Assembly: GCA_963703665.1 (NCBI GenBank)
Contig: CAVPFB010000003.1
Span: 186,001 to 250,000, forward strand
Reading direction: 5' to 3'
DNA length: 64,000 nucleotides
From: AP-15 sp963703665
Lineage (GTDB): Bacteria; Pseudomonadota; Alphaproteobacteria; ATCC43930; CGMCC-115725
Shown here one piece after another: positions 55,451 through 63,642 of the stretch; within the stretch, counting starts at the first letter, position 1; every line of letters begins with the position of its first letter. The position numbers and the translations under genes were made by a program. The notes under the pieces are model-generated. The model was not told the origin of the DNA and did no database searches. It saw only the letters and a program-made list of their open reading frames with translations.

Positions 55451-56062
55451 CTAAATGTTCTTGCCGATGTAGCGTTCGCGCTCCGCTGCGATGTCCTCCG
55501 GGGTGTAAACCGGGGCGTTTTCGTCAAACGCGGTCCAGCCACTCTCTCGGTACGCCGCGCCGCGGACCGCCGGGTCTACCCAGTTGTGGCGCTGCAGGAT
55601 TTCGCGGGCGGTCGGAGCGCGCGCATCGTCGACCCGCGCGGTCACGAGGGTGCCGCCGCGACGCACTCCTTCGGCATAAAAATTGGCGTCGCGTTCCGGC
55701 ACCCCGGCGCCGGTGAGCGAGCCCACGAGCCCGCCGGCCGCACCGCCCACGACCGCACCGCCGACGGCGCCGACAGCGGTGGCGACCAGCCAGCCGGCGG
55801 CGACGACGGGGCCGACACCGGGGATCGCCAGCAGGCCGAGGCCGGTCAGAAGGCCGCCGACACCGCCGACCGCCGCCCCGATACCGGCGCCCGTGCCAGC
55901 ATCGGCGCCAGCGTGCGACGCGCGTTCCCGGTCATACCGATTGTCGACGTTGTTCGACACGATGCTGATCTCGGAGTGCGGGATGCCGGCTGCTTCAAGG
56001 GCATTTACGGCGGACATCGCCGCATCGTACGTATCATAAAGGCCAGTCACGGTTTGGGTCAT
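55451..56062 (-). CDS. Glycine-zipper-rich general stress-type protein
   Basis: 203 aa. The N-terminus QTVTGLYDTYDAAMSAVNAL and SEISIVSNN resembles the YflT/heat-induced stress domain. The middle (about residues 55-120) is a long Gly/Ala-rich hydrophobic stretch with GGVGGLLTGLGLLAIPGVGP and glycine-zipper spacing, likely membrane-inserting. The C-terminus is hydrophilic with TPEDIAAERERYIGKNI. Similar proteins accompany stress regulons in alphaproteobacteria. It follows the next gene by 52 bp on the same strand. Confidence 0.75.
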   Translation of the reverse strand: MTQTVTGLYDTYDAAMSAVNALEAAGIPHSEISIVSNNVDNRYDRERASHAGADAGTGAGIGAAVGGVGGLLTGLGLLAIPGVGPVVAAGWLVATAVGAVGGAVVGGAAGGLVGSLTGAGVPERDANFYAEGVRRGGTLVTARVDDARAPTAREILQRHNWVDPAVRGAAYRESGWTAFDENAPVYTPEDIAAERERYIGKNI

Positions 56063-56114
56063 CTCAGATCCCTCGGTAGGTCATGAAGGGCTTAGCTATC
56101 ACAAGGCGCATCGG

Positions 56115-56444
56115 CTACTTGGGGACGACATTGCCCTGGTAGTCGAGTGCCACCGGGACATTGGCTTTTCCGTTGTTGGCCATGCCCCGCCAGATCCCAT
56201 CCTTGTCTTTCGCCAGGTTGGAGATGTGGGTGTAGCCGGCCCTTCCGATGCGGGATTTCGCCTGCGCCTCGGTAAAGCTGTTCGCGCCGACGGCGGGGGC
56301 TCCCGGATTGTTCGCGTTGCCGCTGGCAATTGCTGGGGTGCTGGGGTGGGGGTTTGCCTCCGGCGGCGTGTTCTGTGCAACCGCGCCATGCCCGAGAAGG
56401 CCGGTCATCGCGGTGACGACGGCCGCGGCCAAAAGGCGTTTCAT
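56115..56444 (-). CDS. Small secreted protein, unknown function
   Basis: 109 aa. ATG 56444 (MKRLLAAAVVTAMTGLLG) is preferred: AGGG is 8-9 nt upstream. ATGs at 56453 and 56468 are alternatives. Signal peptide cleavage is likely after GAVAQ. The mature protein has a Pro/Asn-rich linker, then a small domain NSFTEAQAKSRIGRAGYTHI and WRGMANNGKANVPVALD, reminiscent of PepSY-like or DUF-type secreted modules. A candidate EcfG promoter lies upstream. Confidence 0.7.
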   Translation of the reverse strand: MKRLLAAAVVTAMTGLLGHGAVAQNTPPEANPHPSTPAIASGNANNPGAPAVGANSFTEAQAKSRIGRAGYTHISNLAKDKDGIWRGMANNGKANVPVALDYQGNVVPK

Positions 56445-56760
56445 TCGATGCATCCCTAATTGTTTCATTATCCAGCAGTTGAACAATTTTTTGGCACGGC
56501 TCGTTCCGAAAAAACTAAAAATAGAACTGAAAATAGAATTGTGCGAGTTCGGCCACCTCTGTCGGGCGAGGCCCGGCTTCGCCGCCGTGCGGGTCAACCC
56601 TTTCGAAAGCAAGCCCAGGAAAGAATACCGACGGGGGCAGCGGACTGGACCGCTGCCCAAAGGCGATCGGCGGCAGGCAATGTCGATCACGCGGCGAGTG
56701 TGATAGCATCGCCGCGATGGAGCCGGGCCGAGTGAAACCTGGCCCGCAGCGGAGGTTCGC
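56445..56760. other. Divergent AT-richer intergenic region
   Basis: 316 bp between the secreted gene (minus) and a cupin (plus). Bases 56455-56560 are much richer in A/T than the rest of the window, with AAAAACTAAAAATAGAACTG-type runs. It holds the candidate EcfG promoter described separately. Nothing else is assigned. Confidence 0.4.
56482..56507 (-). promoter_or_regulatory. Candidate EcfG (general stress sigma) promoter
   Basis: On the minus strand GGAAC (56507-56503) is followed after 17 nt by TGTT, close to the alphaproteobacterial EcfG consensus GGAAC-N16/17-CGTT. The -10-like element is about 38 nt before ATG 56444. The downstream genes encode stress-type proteins, which fits. Confidence 0.4.
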
Positions 56761-57147
56761 ATGCAGGACCGCCTAACCCTGATTCGTCATGCCGACCGGC
56801 CCCGGGTGGCGTTCGCCGGCGGTGCCAGCTATTGCCCGGTCATCGGCGACGACACCGGTGAGGGCCTGCCGATTCGCACCGGCATCCAGGTGTCGCCGCC
56901 GGGCTATCGCACGCCGCTGCACTCGCATCCCTATGTCGAGGCGCTGACCGTGCTCGACGGCACCGGCGAGGCGTGGCTCGACGGCGAGGACGGCGTCGTG
57001 CGGCTGGAGCCCGGGGTTACGGTGCTGCTGCCGGCCAATCGGGTGCATGGTTTTCGCGCGACCGGGGAGCGGCCGCTGGTAACCTTCGGCATCCATGCAT
57101 CGGGCCGGCGCATCGTCGACTATGTAACGCCGCAGGCCGGCGGCTGA
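56761..57147 (+). CDS. Cupin-domain protein
   Basis: 128 aa. PPGYRTPLHSHPYVEALTVL has the HxH...E metal motif 1 and PANRVHGFRATGERPLV has the second-motif His. CGGAGG precedes the ATG. Small single-domain cupin; role unknown. It lies 38 bp upstream of a RidA-type gene on the same strand, so the two may form an operon. Confidence 0.8.
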   Translation: MQDRLTLIRHADRPRVAFAGGASYCPVIGDDTGEGLPIRTGIQVSPPGYRTPLHSHPYVEALTVLDGTGEAWLDGEDGVVRLEPGVTVLLPANRVHGFRATGERPLVTFGIHASGRRIVDYVTPQAGG

Positions 57148-57185
57148 AACCGCCGACGTGCGGCACTGACAGGAGGAAGGGAGCC

Positions 57186-57545
57186 ATGGACATCCGCCGC
57201 ATCGATCTGACCCAGCCGCCCGGCCCGCGCATGAGCCGATGCGTGGTCCGCGGCGACACGGTCTATCTCGCCGGGCTGACCGCGAGCGATTCGTCGCAGG
57301 ACATCAAGGGTCAGACCAAGCAGATCCTGGACAAGATCGACGCTTATCTGGCACAGGCCGGAACCAGCAAATCGAACCTGCTGTCGGCCAATCTGTGGAT
57401 CAAGGACATGGCGCTCTTCGCCGAGATGAACTCGGTGTGGAACGCCTGGGTCGATCCCGAGAACCCACCGGCCCGCGCTTGCGTTAAAGCCGATCTGGCG
57501 CGCCCCGAAATCCTCGTCGAAATCATGGTGACCGCGGCGAAATAG
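57186..57545 (+). CDS. RidA/YjgF-family protein
   Basis: 119 aa; ATG 57186 follows AGGAAGGGAG. VVRGDTVYLAGLTASDSSQD, QTKQILDKIDAYLAQAGTSK and PPARACVKADLARPEILVEI cover the whole domain. The Arg in PPARACV matches the conserved substrate-binding Arg of active RidA deaminases, unlike the copy at 7728. Likely clears reactive enamines. Confidence 0.87.
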   Translation: MDIRRIDLTQPPGPRMSRCVVRGDTVYLAGLTASDSSQDIKGQTKQILDKIDAYLAQAGTSKSNLLSANLWIKDMALFAEMNSVWNAWVDPENPPARACVKADLARPEILVEIMVTAAK

Positions 57546-57570
57546 CCCGAAAAGGGGGGCGGTACCGCCG

Positions 57571-58792
57571 GTGAGCCTCGACGCGATCGCCTTCGCCGCA
57601 CTGATGGCAGTGGCGCTGGCCCTGGCGGCCGGGATCGTGCTGCTGCTGCGCTTTGGCGCACTGGTCCGCCGCAACGAGCCGCCGATCGAGCCGGCGCTCG
57701 CTCGCCTCGACCGCGGCTGGCGCGACGAGCTCGCGCGTAGCCGGGGCCTCGCCGCCGAGGAAGCCCGCCAGCTGCGCGAGGAGGTAACCGGGGCGGTGAT
57801 TCGGCTCGGCGATTCGCTGCAGCGTACGGTCGAGGGCCGGCTCGAAGCGATGCGCAGCGACAACGCCGAAAAGCTCGAGGCGATGCGCGCCACAGTCGAT
57901 GAAAAGCTGCACAAGACCCTCGAGGACCGGCTCGGCGCCAGCTTCAAGCTGGTCAGCGACCAGCTCGAGCAGGTGTTCAAGAGTGTGGGCGAGATGCAGG
58001 CGCTGGCGGCCGGCGTCGGCGACCTGAAGCGGGTGCTGACCAATGTCAAGGCGCGCGGCACCTGGGGCGAGGTCTCGCTCGGCGGCATCCTCGCCGAGGT
58101 GCTGGCCGCCGAGCAATACGACCGCAACGTCGAAATTCGGCCGGGCAGCAACCAGCGGGTCGAATTCGCGATCCGCCTGCCCGGAGCGGAAGGCGACGGC
58201 CCGCTATGGCTGCCGATCGACGCCAAATTCCCGACCGAGGACTACGAGCGGCTGTCGGATGCCGCCGAACGCGCCGACGGGCCGGCGGTCGAGACCGCGG
58301 GCAAGGCGATCGAGGCGCGCATCCGTCAGGCCGCGCGCGACATCTGCACCAAATATGTGGCGCCGCCGCACTCGACCGATTTCGCGCTGCTGTTTCTGCC
58401 GACCGAGGGGCTCTATGCCGAGATCGTGCGGCGGCCCGGGCCTGGTCGACGCCTTGCAGCGCGACTGGAGGATCGTCGTCGCCGGCCCGACCACATTGCT
58501 GGCGCTGCTCAACAGCCTGCGCATGGGGTTCCGCAGCCTGGCGATCCAAAAGCGTTCGAGCGAAGTGTGGCAGGTCTTGCGCGCGGTCAAGACCGAGTTC
58601 GAAAAGTACGGCGATATCCTCGACAAGGTGCAGAAGAAGCTGCACGAGGCTTCGAAAACGATCGAGGAGGTCGCCGTTCGCCGACGCCAGATCGACCGCA
58701 AGCTCGCCGGCGTCGAGACCCTGCCCGAGCGCGAGGCAAGCCTGCTGCTGCGGCTCGACGCAGCCGCGGAGATGCCAGCGCTCGACGCCTGA
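57571..58792 (+). CDS. rmuC: DNA recombination protein RmuC (one frame break)
   Basis: 406 aa after repair; GTG 57571. A single N-terminal membrane helix (LMAVALALAAGIVLLL) is followed by a long coiled coil, then the nuclease-like core with GVGDLKRVLTNVKARGTWGE, PIDAKFPTEDYERL and TDFALLFLPTEGLYAE. An extra C near 58442 (GGG-C-CTG) breaks the frame before LVDALQRDWRIVVAGPTTLL. RmuC limits inversion recombination at short repeats. Confidence 0.88.
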
Positions 58793-58822
58793 GCCGCTCG
58801 CGACGCCTGAGCCCTGGGCGCG

Positions 58823-59029
58823 TCACTCCAGCTCGATCTCGCCCTCGATCACGTGCTCGAGCCCGAGCTCGGGGACCGCCAAGGTCATTCGCGGCTTCAA
58901 GACGGCATTGGCCGCGAGCGTCCCGTCGGCCAGCGCCGCGCGCACCGCGCGCTCGACCTCGCGTTGCGAGGTCACCCCGACGACCTTGAGGAAGCTGCGG
59001 ATATCCATGTTGAAGCGGTCTTCGTTCAT
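58823..59029 (-). CDS. DUF6494-family small protein
   Basis: 68 aa; ATG 59029 follows GGGAAGG. NMDIRSFLKVVGVTSQREVE and the Glu-rich end VIEGEIELE match a short alphaproteobacterial family of unknown function. No signal peptide or membrane span. It is convergent with rmuC and divergent from zapE. Confidence 0.75.
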   Translation of the reverse strand: MNEDRFNMDIRSFLKVVGVTSQREVERAVRAALADGTLAANAVLKPRMTLAVPELGLEHVIEGEIELE

Positions 59030-59200
59030 CGCCTTCCCTCCTCTGCGCCGCGGCCGGGTTGCGCCGCGTCCCGGCTGAAGTAGATCCCCTGGCCCCGCCC
59101 GCAACCCGTCACCACCTGGCAACTCTACACCGCTCCGCCACTCCGCACCCGATCTGCACCTTCCCTCCGGCGCCATGTCCTCTGATTTCTACCGGTCCCG

Positions 59201-60333
59201 ATGACCGCGCTCGACCTCGGTTCGGCGACCGAGCCGATGGCGCCTATCGCGCGCTGCGCCAGTCGGGCCGGCTCGAACCCGACGCGGCGCAGCAGCTGGC
59301 GGTCGAGCGGCTGCAGAGCCTCTATCGGGCGCTCCTCGACTACCGTCCCGAATCGGGGCTGCACGGCTGGTTCGCCCGCTTTGGCCTCACCGAGCACAAC
59401 GGCGCCCACGCGCCGATGGGGCTCTATCTGTGCGGACCGGTCGGGCGCGGCAAATCGATGCTGATGGATCTGTTCTTCGCCACGGCACCTGGCCGCCGCA
59501 AGCGGCGGGTGCATTTTCACGCCTTCATGCTCGAAGTGCACGATCGCATCGAGCAGGAGCGGCGCGAGAAGACCCGCGAGCCGATCGCCCAGGTCGCCGC
59601 CGACATCGCCGCCGAGGCCGCGCTGCTGTGCTTCGACGAATTCCAGGTCGACAACATCGCCGACGCGATGATCCTCGACCGCCTGTTCACAGCACTGTTC
59701 GATGCCGGGATCGTGGTGGTGGCGACCTCGAACCTGGCCCCCGACGAGCTCTACCCGCACGGATTGCACCGCGAGCGGTTTTTGCCGTTTGTCGCCCTGC
59801 TCAAGCGCAAGCTCTACGTGCTCGAGCTCGACAGCGGTCGTGACTATCGGCTCGCCCGGATTCAGGGGAAACCGGTCTATCATTATCCGCTCGGCGAGGC
59901 GGCGCATCAGGCCCTGAACATCACCTTTGCCGAATTGACCGACGGGGCGCCGGGCGAGAAGATGAGCCTCAGCGTCAAGGGCCGCACTCTCGTCGTCCCG
60001 CGCGCGGCACGCAATCTCGCCTGGTTCGGCTTTGCCGATCTGTGCGCCCGGCCGCTCGGAGCCGGCGATTACCTGGCGATCGCCGGGCGGTTCGCCGCAA
60101 TCATCGTCGAGGGCATCCCGCGTCTCGGGCCCGAAGAGCGCAACGAGGCGCGGCGCTTCACCATCCTGATCGACACGCTCTATGACGCGCGCACTCTGCT
60201 GGTCGCCTCGGCCGAGGCCCCGCCCGAAGAAATCTTCATCGCCGGCGACGGCGCCATCGAGTTTCAGCGCACCGTCTCGCGCCTCAACGAGATGCAGAGC
60301 GAGGGCTACATCGCCGACCGCCCGCGGGGGTAG
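59201..60333 (+). CDS. zapE: Cell division protein ZapE (AFG1-like ATPase; one frame break)
   Basis: About 377 aa. The Walker A is GLYLCGPVGRGKSMLMDLFF, Walker B is ALLCFDEFQVDNIADAMI, and the sensor is VVATSNLAPDELY. This is the AFG1/ZapE architecture. ZapE binds FtsZ and constricts the ring under stress. ATG 59201 is the likely start; near 59236 one base is missing (or two extra) between ATEPM and AYRALRQSGRLEPD. Confidence 0.87.
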
Positions 60334-60437
60334 TATTTAGAAGGGTCGGCGAGGCACAACCGAGCCCCGGCCGAAGCTGGCGGTCGAACTCGGGTCGGAA
60401 ATTGGTCTCGTCTTGCGGTGCTGTCGGAATTGCTCCG

Positions 60438-60926
60438 CTAGACCAGCGCCTTCAGCATCGCTTCGGCGCTGGAGGCCTCGACCTGGCCAGGCTGGGCCTC
60501 GAGGTTGAGCGACTTGACGACGCCGTTGTCGACCAGCATCGAATAGCGCTTCGAACGCACCCCGAGCCCGCCCTTGCTGAGATCGAGCTCGAGCCCCAGC
60601 GCACGCGCGAAATCGCCGCTGCCGTCGGCCAGCATCGTCACCTTGCCGGCGCTCTTCTGGTCCTTGCCCCAGGCGCCCATGACGGCGGGGTCGTTGACCG
60701 CGACGCAGGCGACCTCGTCGATCCCCTTGCCCTTGATGTCGGCCGCCTTGTCGACGTAGCCCGGCAGATGGCGCTGCGAGCAGGCCGGGGTGAAGGCCCC
60801 CGGGACCGCGAACAAAACGATTTTTCGGCCGCGGAAGAACTCGTCGGTGGTGACCTCTTTTGGCCCTTCCGGGGTGACTTGCCGCAATGTCGCCGATGGC
60901 AGCTTGTCGCCGACCTTGATCGTCAT
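60438..60926 (-). CDS. Peroxiredoxin, Prx5 (AhpE/PMP20) type
   Basis: 162 aa; ATG 60926 follows GGAGGGACATCCC. VLFAVPGAFTPACSQRHLPG holds the peroxidatic Cys in the PxxxTxxC motif. A second Cys is in GIDEVACVAVND, which can act as resolving Cys in this group. DGSGDFARALGLELDLSKGG is typical. Reduces peroxides with glutathione or glutaredoxin. Confidence 0.9.
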   Translation of the reverse strand: MTIKVGDKLPSATLRQVTPEGPKEVTTDEFFRGRKIVLFAVPGAFTPACSQRHLPGYVDKAADIKGKGIDEVACVAVNDPAVMGAWGKDQKSAGKVTMLADGSGDFARALGLELDLSKGGLGVRSKRYSMLVDNGVVKSLNLEAQPGQVEASSAEAMLKALV

Positions 60927-61126
60927 GGGATGTCCCTCCGAAGCTGTGCAGATCCGAAAGGCGGATCGATAGCACAGCACCCGCCGCCGGGCAAACCGCG
61001 CCGGTCGCCGCCGGCTGCCGTTTTTTTGCGCGGGATCTCGCAACGAACCCTTTTATGCTGGACGTATAAGCTGCGGGGTTGCATCGAGGATGGCGCCATG
61101 GCCGAGGGATCGCATCGGAGAGCGCG

Positions 61127-61684
61127 GTGAATTCGCTCGCGGGCCAGCTATTGGTGGCGATGCCGCAGATGGAAGATCCCCGCTTCGCCCGCTCGGTCAT
61201 TTATCTGTGCGCGCACAGCGGCGACGCCGGGGCGATGGGTTTGGTGATCAACAAGGTTCTGGGCTCGCTGACCATGGCCGAGCTGTTCGCGCAGCTCGAG
61301 ATCGAGCCGGCCGGCCCGGCCAAGACACGCCCGGTCCATTTCGGCGGTCCGGTCGAGCCGGGCCGCGGCTTTGTGCTGCACACCGGCGATTATCGCGAGG
61401 ACGCAACCCTGCCGGTTGCCGGCAACATCTCGGTGACCGCGACCCTCGACGTCCTGCGCGCCATCGGCAAGGGCCAGGGTCCGCGCCACAGCCTGTTCGC
61501 GCTCGGCTATGCCGGGTGGGCGCCGGGCCAGCTCGACGCCGAGATCCAGGCCAATGGCTGGCTGTCGGTCGCGGCGGATGCGGACATCGTGTTCGACGCC
61601 GACCACGACGCCAAGTGGCGGCGCTCGCTGGGCAAGCTCGGCATCGACATCTCGACGCTGTCGAGCGACGCCGGCCACGCCTGA
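61127..61684 (+). CDS. UPF0301 (YqgE/AlgH) family protein
   Basis: 185 aa; GTG 61127 follows GGAGAGC. SLAGQLLVAMPQMEDPRFAR, GLVINKVLGSLTMAELFAQL, VHFGGPVEPGRGFVLHT and LGYAGWAPGQLDAEIQANGW are all family signatures. Structure known, role unsettled (linked to alginate regulation in pseudomonads). A stress peroxiredoxin is divergently placed 200 bp upstream. Confidence 0.9.
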   Translation: MNSLAGQLLVAMPQMEDPRFARSVIYLCAHSGDAGAMGLVINKVLGSLTMAELFAQLEIEPAGPAKTRPVHFGGPVEPGRGFVLHTGDYREDATLPVAGNISVTATLDVLRAIGKGQGPRHSLFALGYAGWAPGQLDAEIQANGWLSVAADADIVFDADHDAKWRRSLGKLGIDISTLSSDAGHA

Positions 61685-61720
61685 GGCTGCTGGTCTTTTC
61701 CGCCGCTGAGCAGACCGGCT

Positions 61721-61888
61721 CTAGTGCTCAGACGCAGACAGAAGATTCGCTCAACCGTCATGGCCGGGCTCGTCCCGGCCATCCACGACTCGCGGCACCG
61801 GCTCGTGCGGTTTCCGTGGATACCCGGCACAAGGCCGGGCATGACGAATACGGCGACCTTGTACCATCTGAATGCGTCTGGGCACTGG
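61721..61888 (+). mobile_element. MITE-like element, copy 2
   Basis: 168 bp with inverted ends CTAGTGCTCAGACGCA (61721-61736) and the complement of CCAGTGCCCAGACGCA (61873-61888), 14 of 16 matching. Its reverse complement aligns along its whole length with 8363-8546, including internal GTCATG/CATGAC palindromes. It sits 36 bp after yqgE. No coding capacity. Confidence 0.7.
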
Positions 61889-61931
61889 TGGGATTGGCGG
61901 GAACGGCAGGCGGAATTGAGCGGGAGCTTTA

Positions 61932-63563
61932 ATGTCAAGGATCGATGCCCGGCCGCGCATGGCGATACGTTATTTGGTCTATATTGCGATATTTACAATT
62001 ATTTGCTTCCTGATACAGATCAAAGTCGGCGCGTACGGCTCGGATCATAGCCAGGCCGGCGACGAGTTTGCGCATTTTGTTTCCTCCCTTATGATAGCGG
62101 ACTATTTCAAACATCATCTGTTTTCCAATCCTCTCTCGTTTGCGAAGGCGTACTACGAGCATTTCCCGCGGGTTGGACTCGGCCATTGGCCGCCGATGTT
62201 CGAAGCCGTCCAAGCAGCATTGTTTCTGGTCTTCGGGCATCGCGGAACCACCGCCGTCGCTCTCCAAGCGATCATCGGCGGCCTGTGCGCAGGGTTGGCG
62301 GCCGCCATCGTCAGCCCTCTCGGCAAAGTCTTGGGCGCCATAACCGGTGTCGCGGTTTTATTTGCCCCCGCGGTGCTGTTTCTCGTCAGCACGGTGATGG
62401 CCGACAATTTCCTCGCCGTTCTGGTGACGCTCACCGCGCTGGGCTGGTCCGCGTTTTATCATAAAAGGACATGGTCCTCGGCATTGGTGTTCGCGCTGCT
62501 CGCGGCTGCGTCGATCCTGACGAAAGGAACCGGCTTCGGTCTCGCATTGATGCCGGTCATTTACCTCGGCATAAAGCGGGATTTGTGGTTTCTCTTTGAC
62601 AAGAGGGCAATCTTTGCCGCGGTCGTCGTCGCAATCTTCACGATCCCCTGGTATCTGGCCACATATCGTCTGGCGGCGACCGGGTTTGTTTACCCGTGGG
62701 GCTGGGCTTACACGCGGCTCGCCATTCCCTTCTTCGTCAAAGCTCTCCCTGATAGCGTCGGAATTCTGATCGTAGCCTGCTATATCGTCGGGTTATATTT
62801 TTCGATTGCGACCGATGACGCCGGTAAAGAGCCGCTCGACATCGATGTATTCGTCGCGGCGTCATTGTCGATGCTGATCATTCCGATGATCGCCCCGGCG
62901 GATTTGTTGGACCGCTATCTGATCCCAGCACTGCCCAGCGCGGCCGTAGTGGCGGCATGGGGATTGCAGCGGTTGATAAGCGTTGTCCCGCGATCGCAGA
63001 TCAAGCGCCCGCTGGTGCGCTCCTCGCTTTGGGGCGCGATCGTATTACTGTCGCTTGCCAGCGTATTTCACAAACCGCACCTTGAGCCTTACCATTCGGG
63101 TCGTATCGCATCGTATATCCTCGATGCCCACGAGGCGAACCCGCTCGTGCTCGTGTCGGGGGCCGCGAGCGTGGAGGGGGCGGTCATCGCGGCGTTTGCC
63201 GAGCGAGACCACAGCTGGAGCCATTATGTCGTTCGCGGGACGGCCGTGCTGGCGAGCGGCAATTTCTCGGGCACCACCTATGCGGAGCGGTTCGACACGC
63301 CCGAGGCCATGGCCAAATGGATAAGGAACAACCAGATCGGCTGGATCGTGGTTCAGGACCCGATCGCCGCCGACGCGTTCCCCCACGACCAGATCCTGAA
63401 GGCCGCTCTCGATGCCGATCTGCTCGGCGCGCGCCTGGTCCAGTCCGTGCCGAACAATCGCGAGGGCGGCAGCGAGCTGCGCGTCTACGCTCTGCCGGCG
63501 GCGGGCATTTCCCCGTCTCGATCGGACCCGGTCTTTTCGGAATTGAAGCCGTCCCTACTCTAA
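61932..63563 (+). CDS. Polytopic membrane protein, GT-C glycosyltransferase-like
   Basis: 543 aa; ATG 61932 after GGGAGC. About 11 membrane segments begin with YLVYIAIFTIICFLIQIKVG. The first external loop has AGDEFAHFVSSLMIADYF with an acidic pair, as in GT39/PMT-type GT-C enzymes that use polyprenyl-linked sugars, and VGLGHWPPMFEAVQAALFLV. The C-terminal part is soluble with RIASYILDAHEANPLVLVSG. Base composition is less GC-rich than in the rest of the window, especially in the first 600 bp, suggesting transfer. The exact family is uncertain. Confidence 0.7.
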   Translation: MSRIDARPRMAIRYLVYIAIFTIICFLIQIKVGAYGSDHSQAGDEFAHFVSSLMIADYFKHHLFSNPLSFAKAYYEHFPRVGLGHWPPMFEAVQAALFLVFGHRGTTAVALQAIIGGLCAGLAAAIVSPLGKVLGAITGVAVLFAPAVLFLVSTVMADNFLAVLVTLTALGWSAFYHKRTWSSALVFALLAAASILTKGTGFGLALMPVIYLGIKRDLWFLFDKRAIFAAVVVAIFTIPWYLATYRLAATGFVYPWGWAYTRLAIPFFVKALPDSVGILIVACYIVGLYFSIATDDAGKEPLDIDVFVAASLSMLIIPMIAPADLLDRYLIPALPSAAVVAAWGLQRLISVVPRSQIKRPLVRSSLWGAIVLLSLASVFHKPHLEPYHSGRIASYILDAHEANPLVLVSGAASVEGAVIAAFAERDHSWSHYVVRGTAVLASGNFSGTTYAERFDTPEAMAKWIRNNQIGWIVVQDPIAADAFPHDQILKAALDADLLGARLVQSVPNNREGGSELRVYALPAAGISPSRSDPVFSELKPSLL

Positions 63564-63642
63564 AGCAAGCTCGCCGCAGCGGACTACGGCGGTGATGCAG
63601 GAGCCGCGGACGCGATATTCCCGGTTGTTCCCTGCGCCGCCG

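Noticed and set aside
631..59240. Programmed +1 frameshifting as a genome-wide recoding system
   Set aside because: The break sites share no slippery codon, stop codon or downstream structure that I can see, they cluster in space and not by function, and half are simple base duplications. Sequence error explains this better; kept only as a testable alternative.
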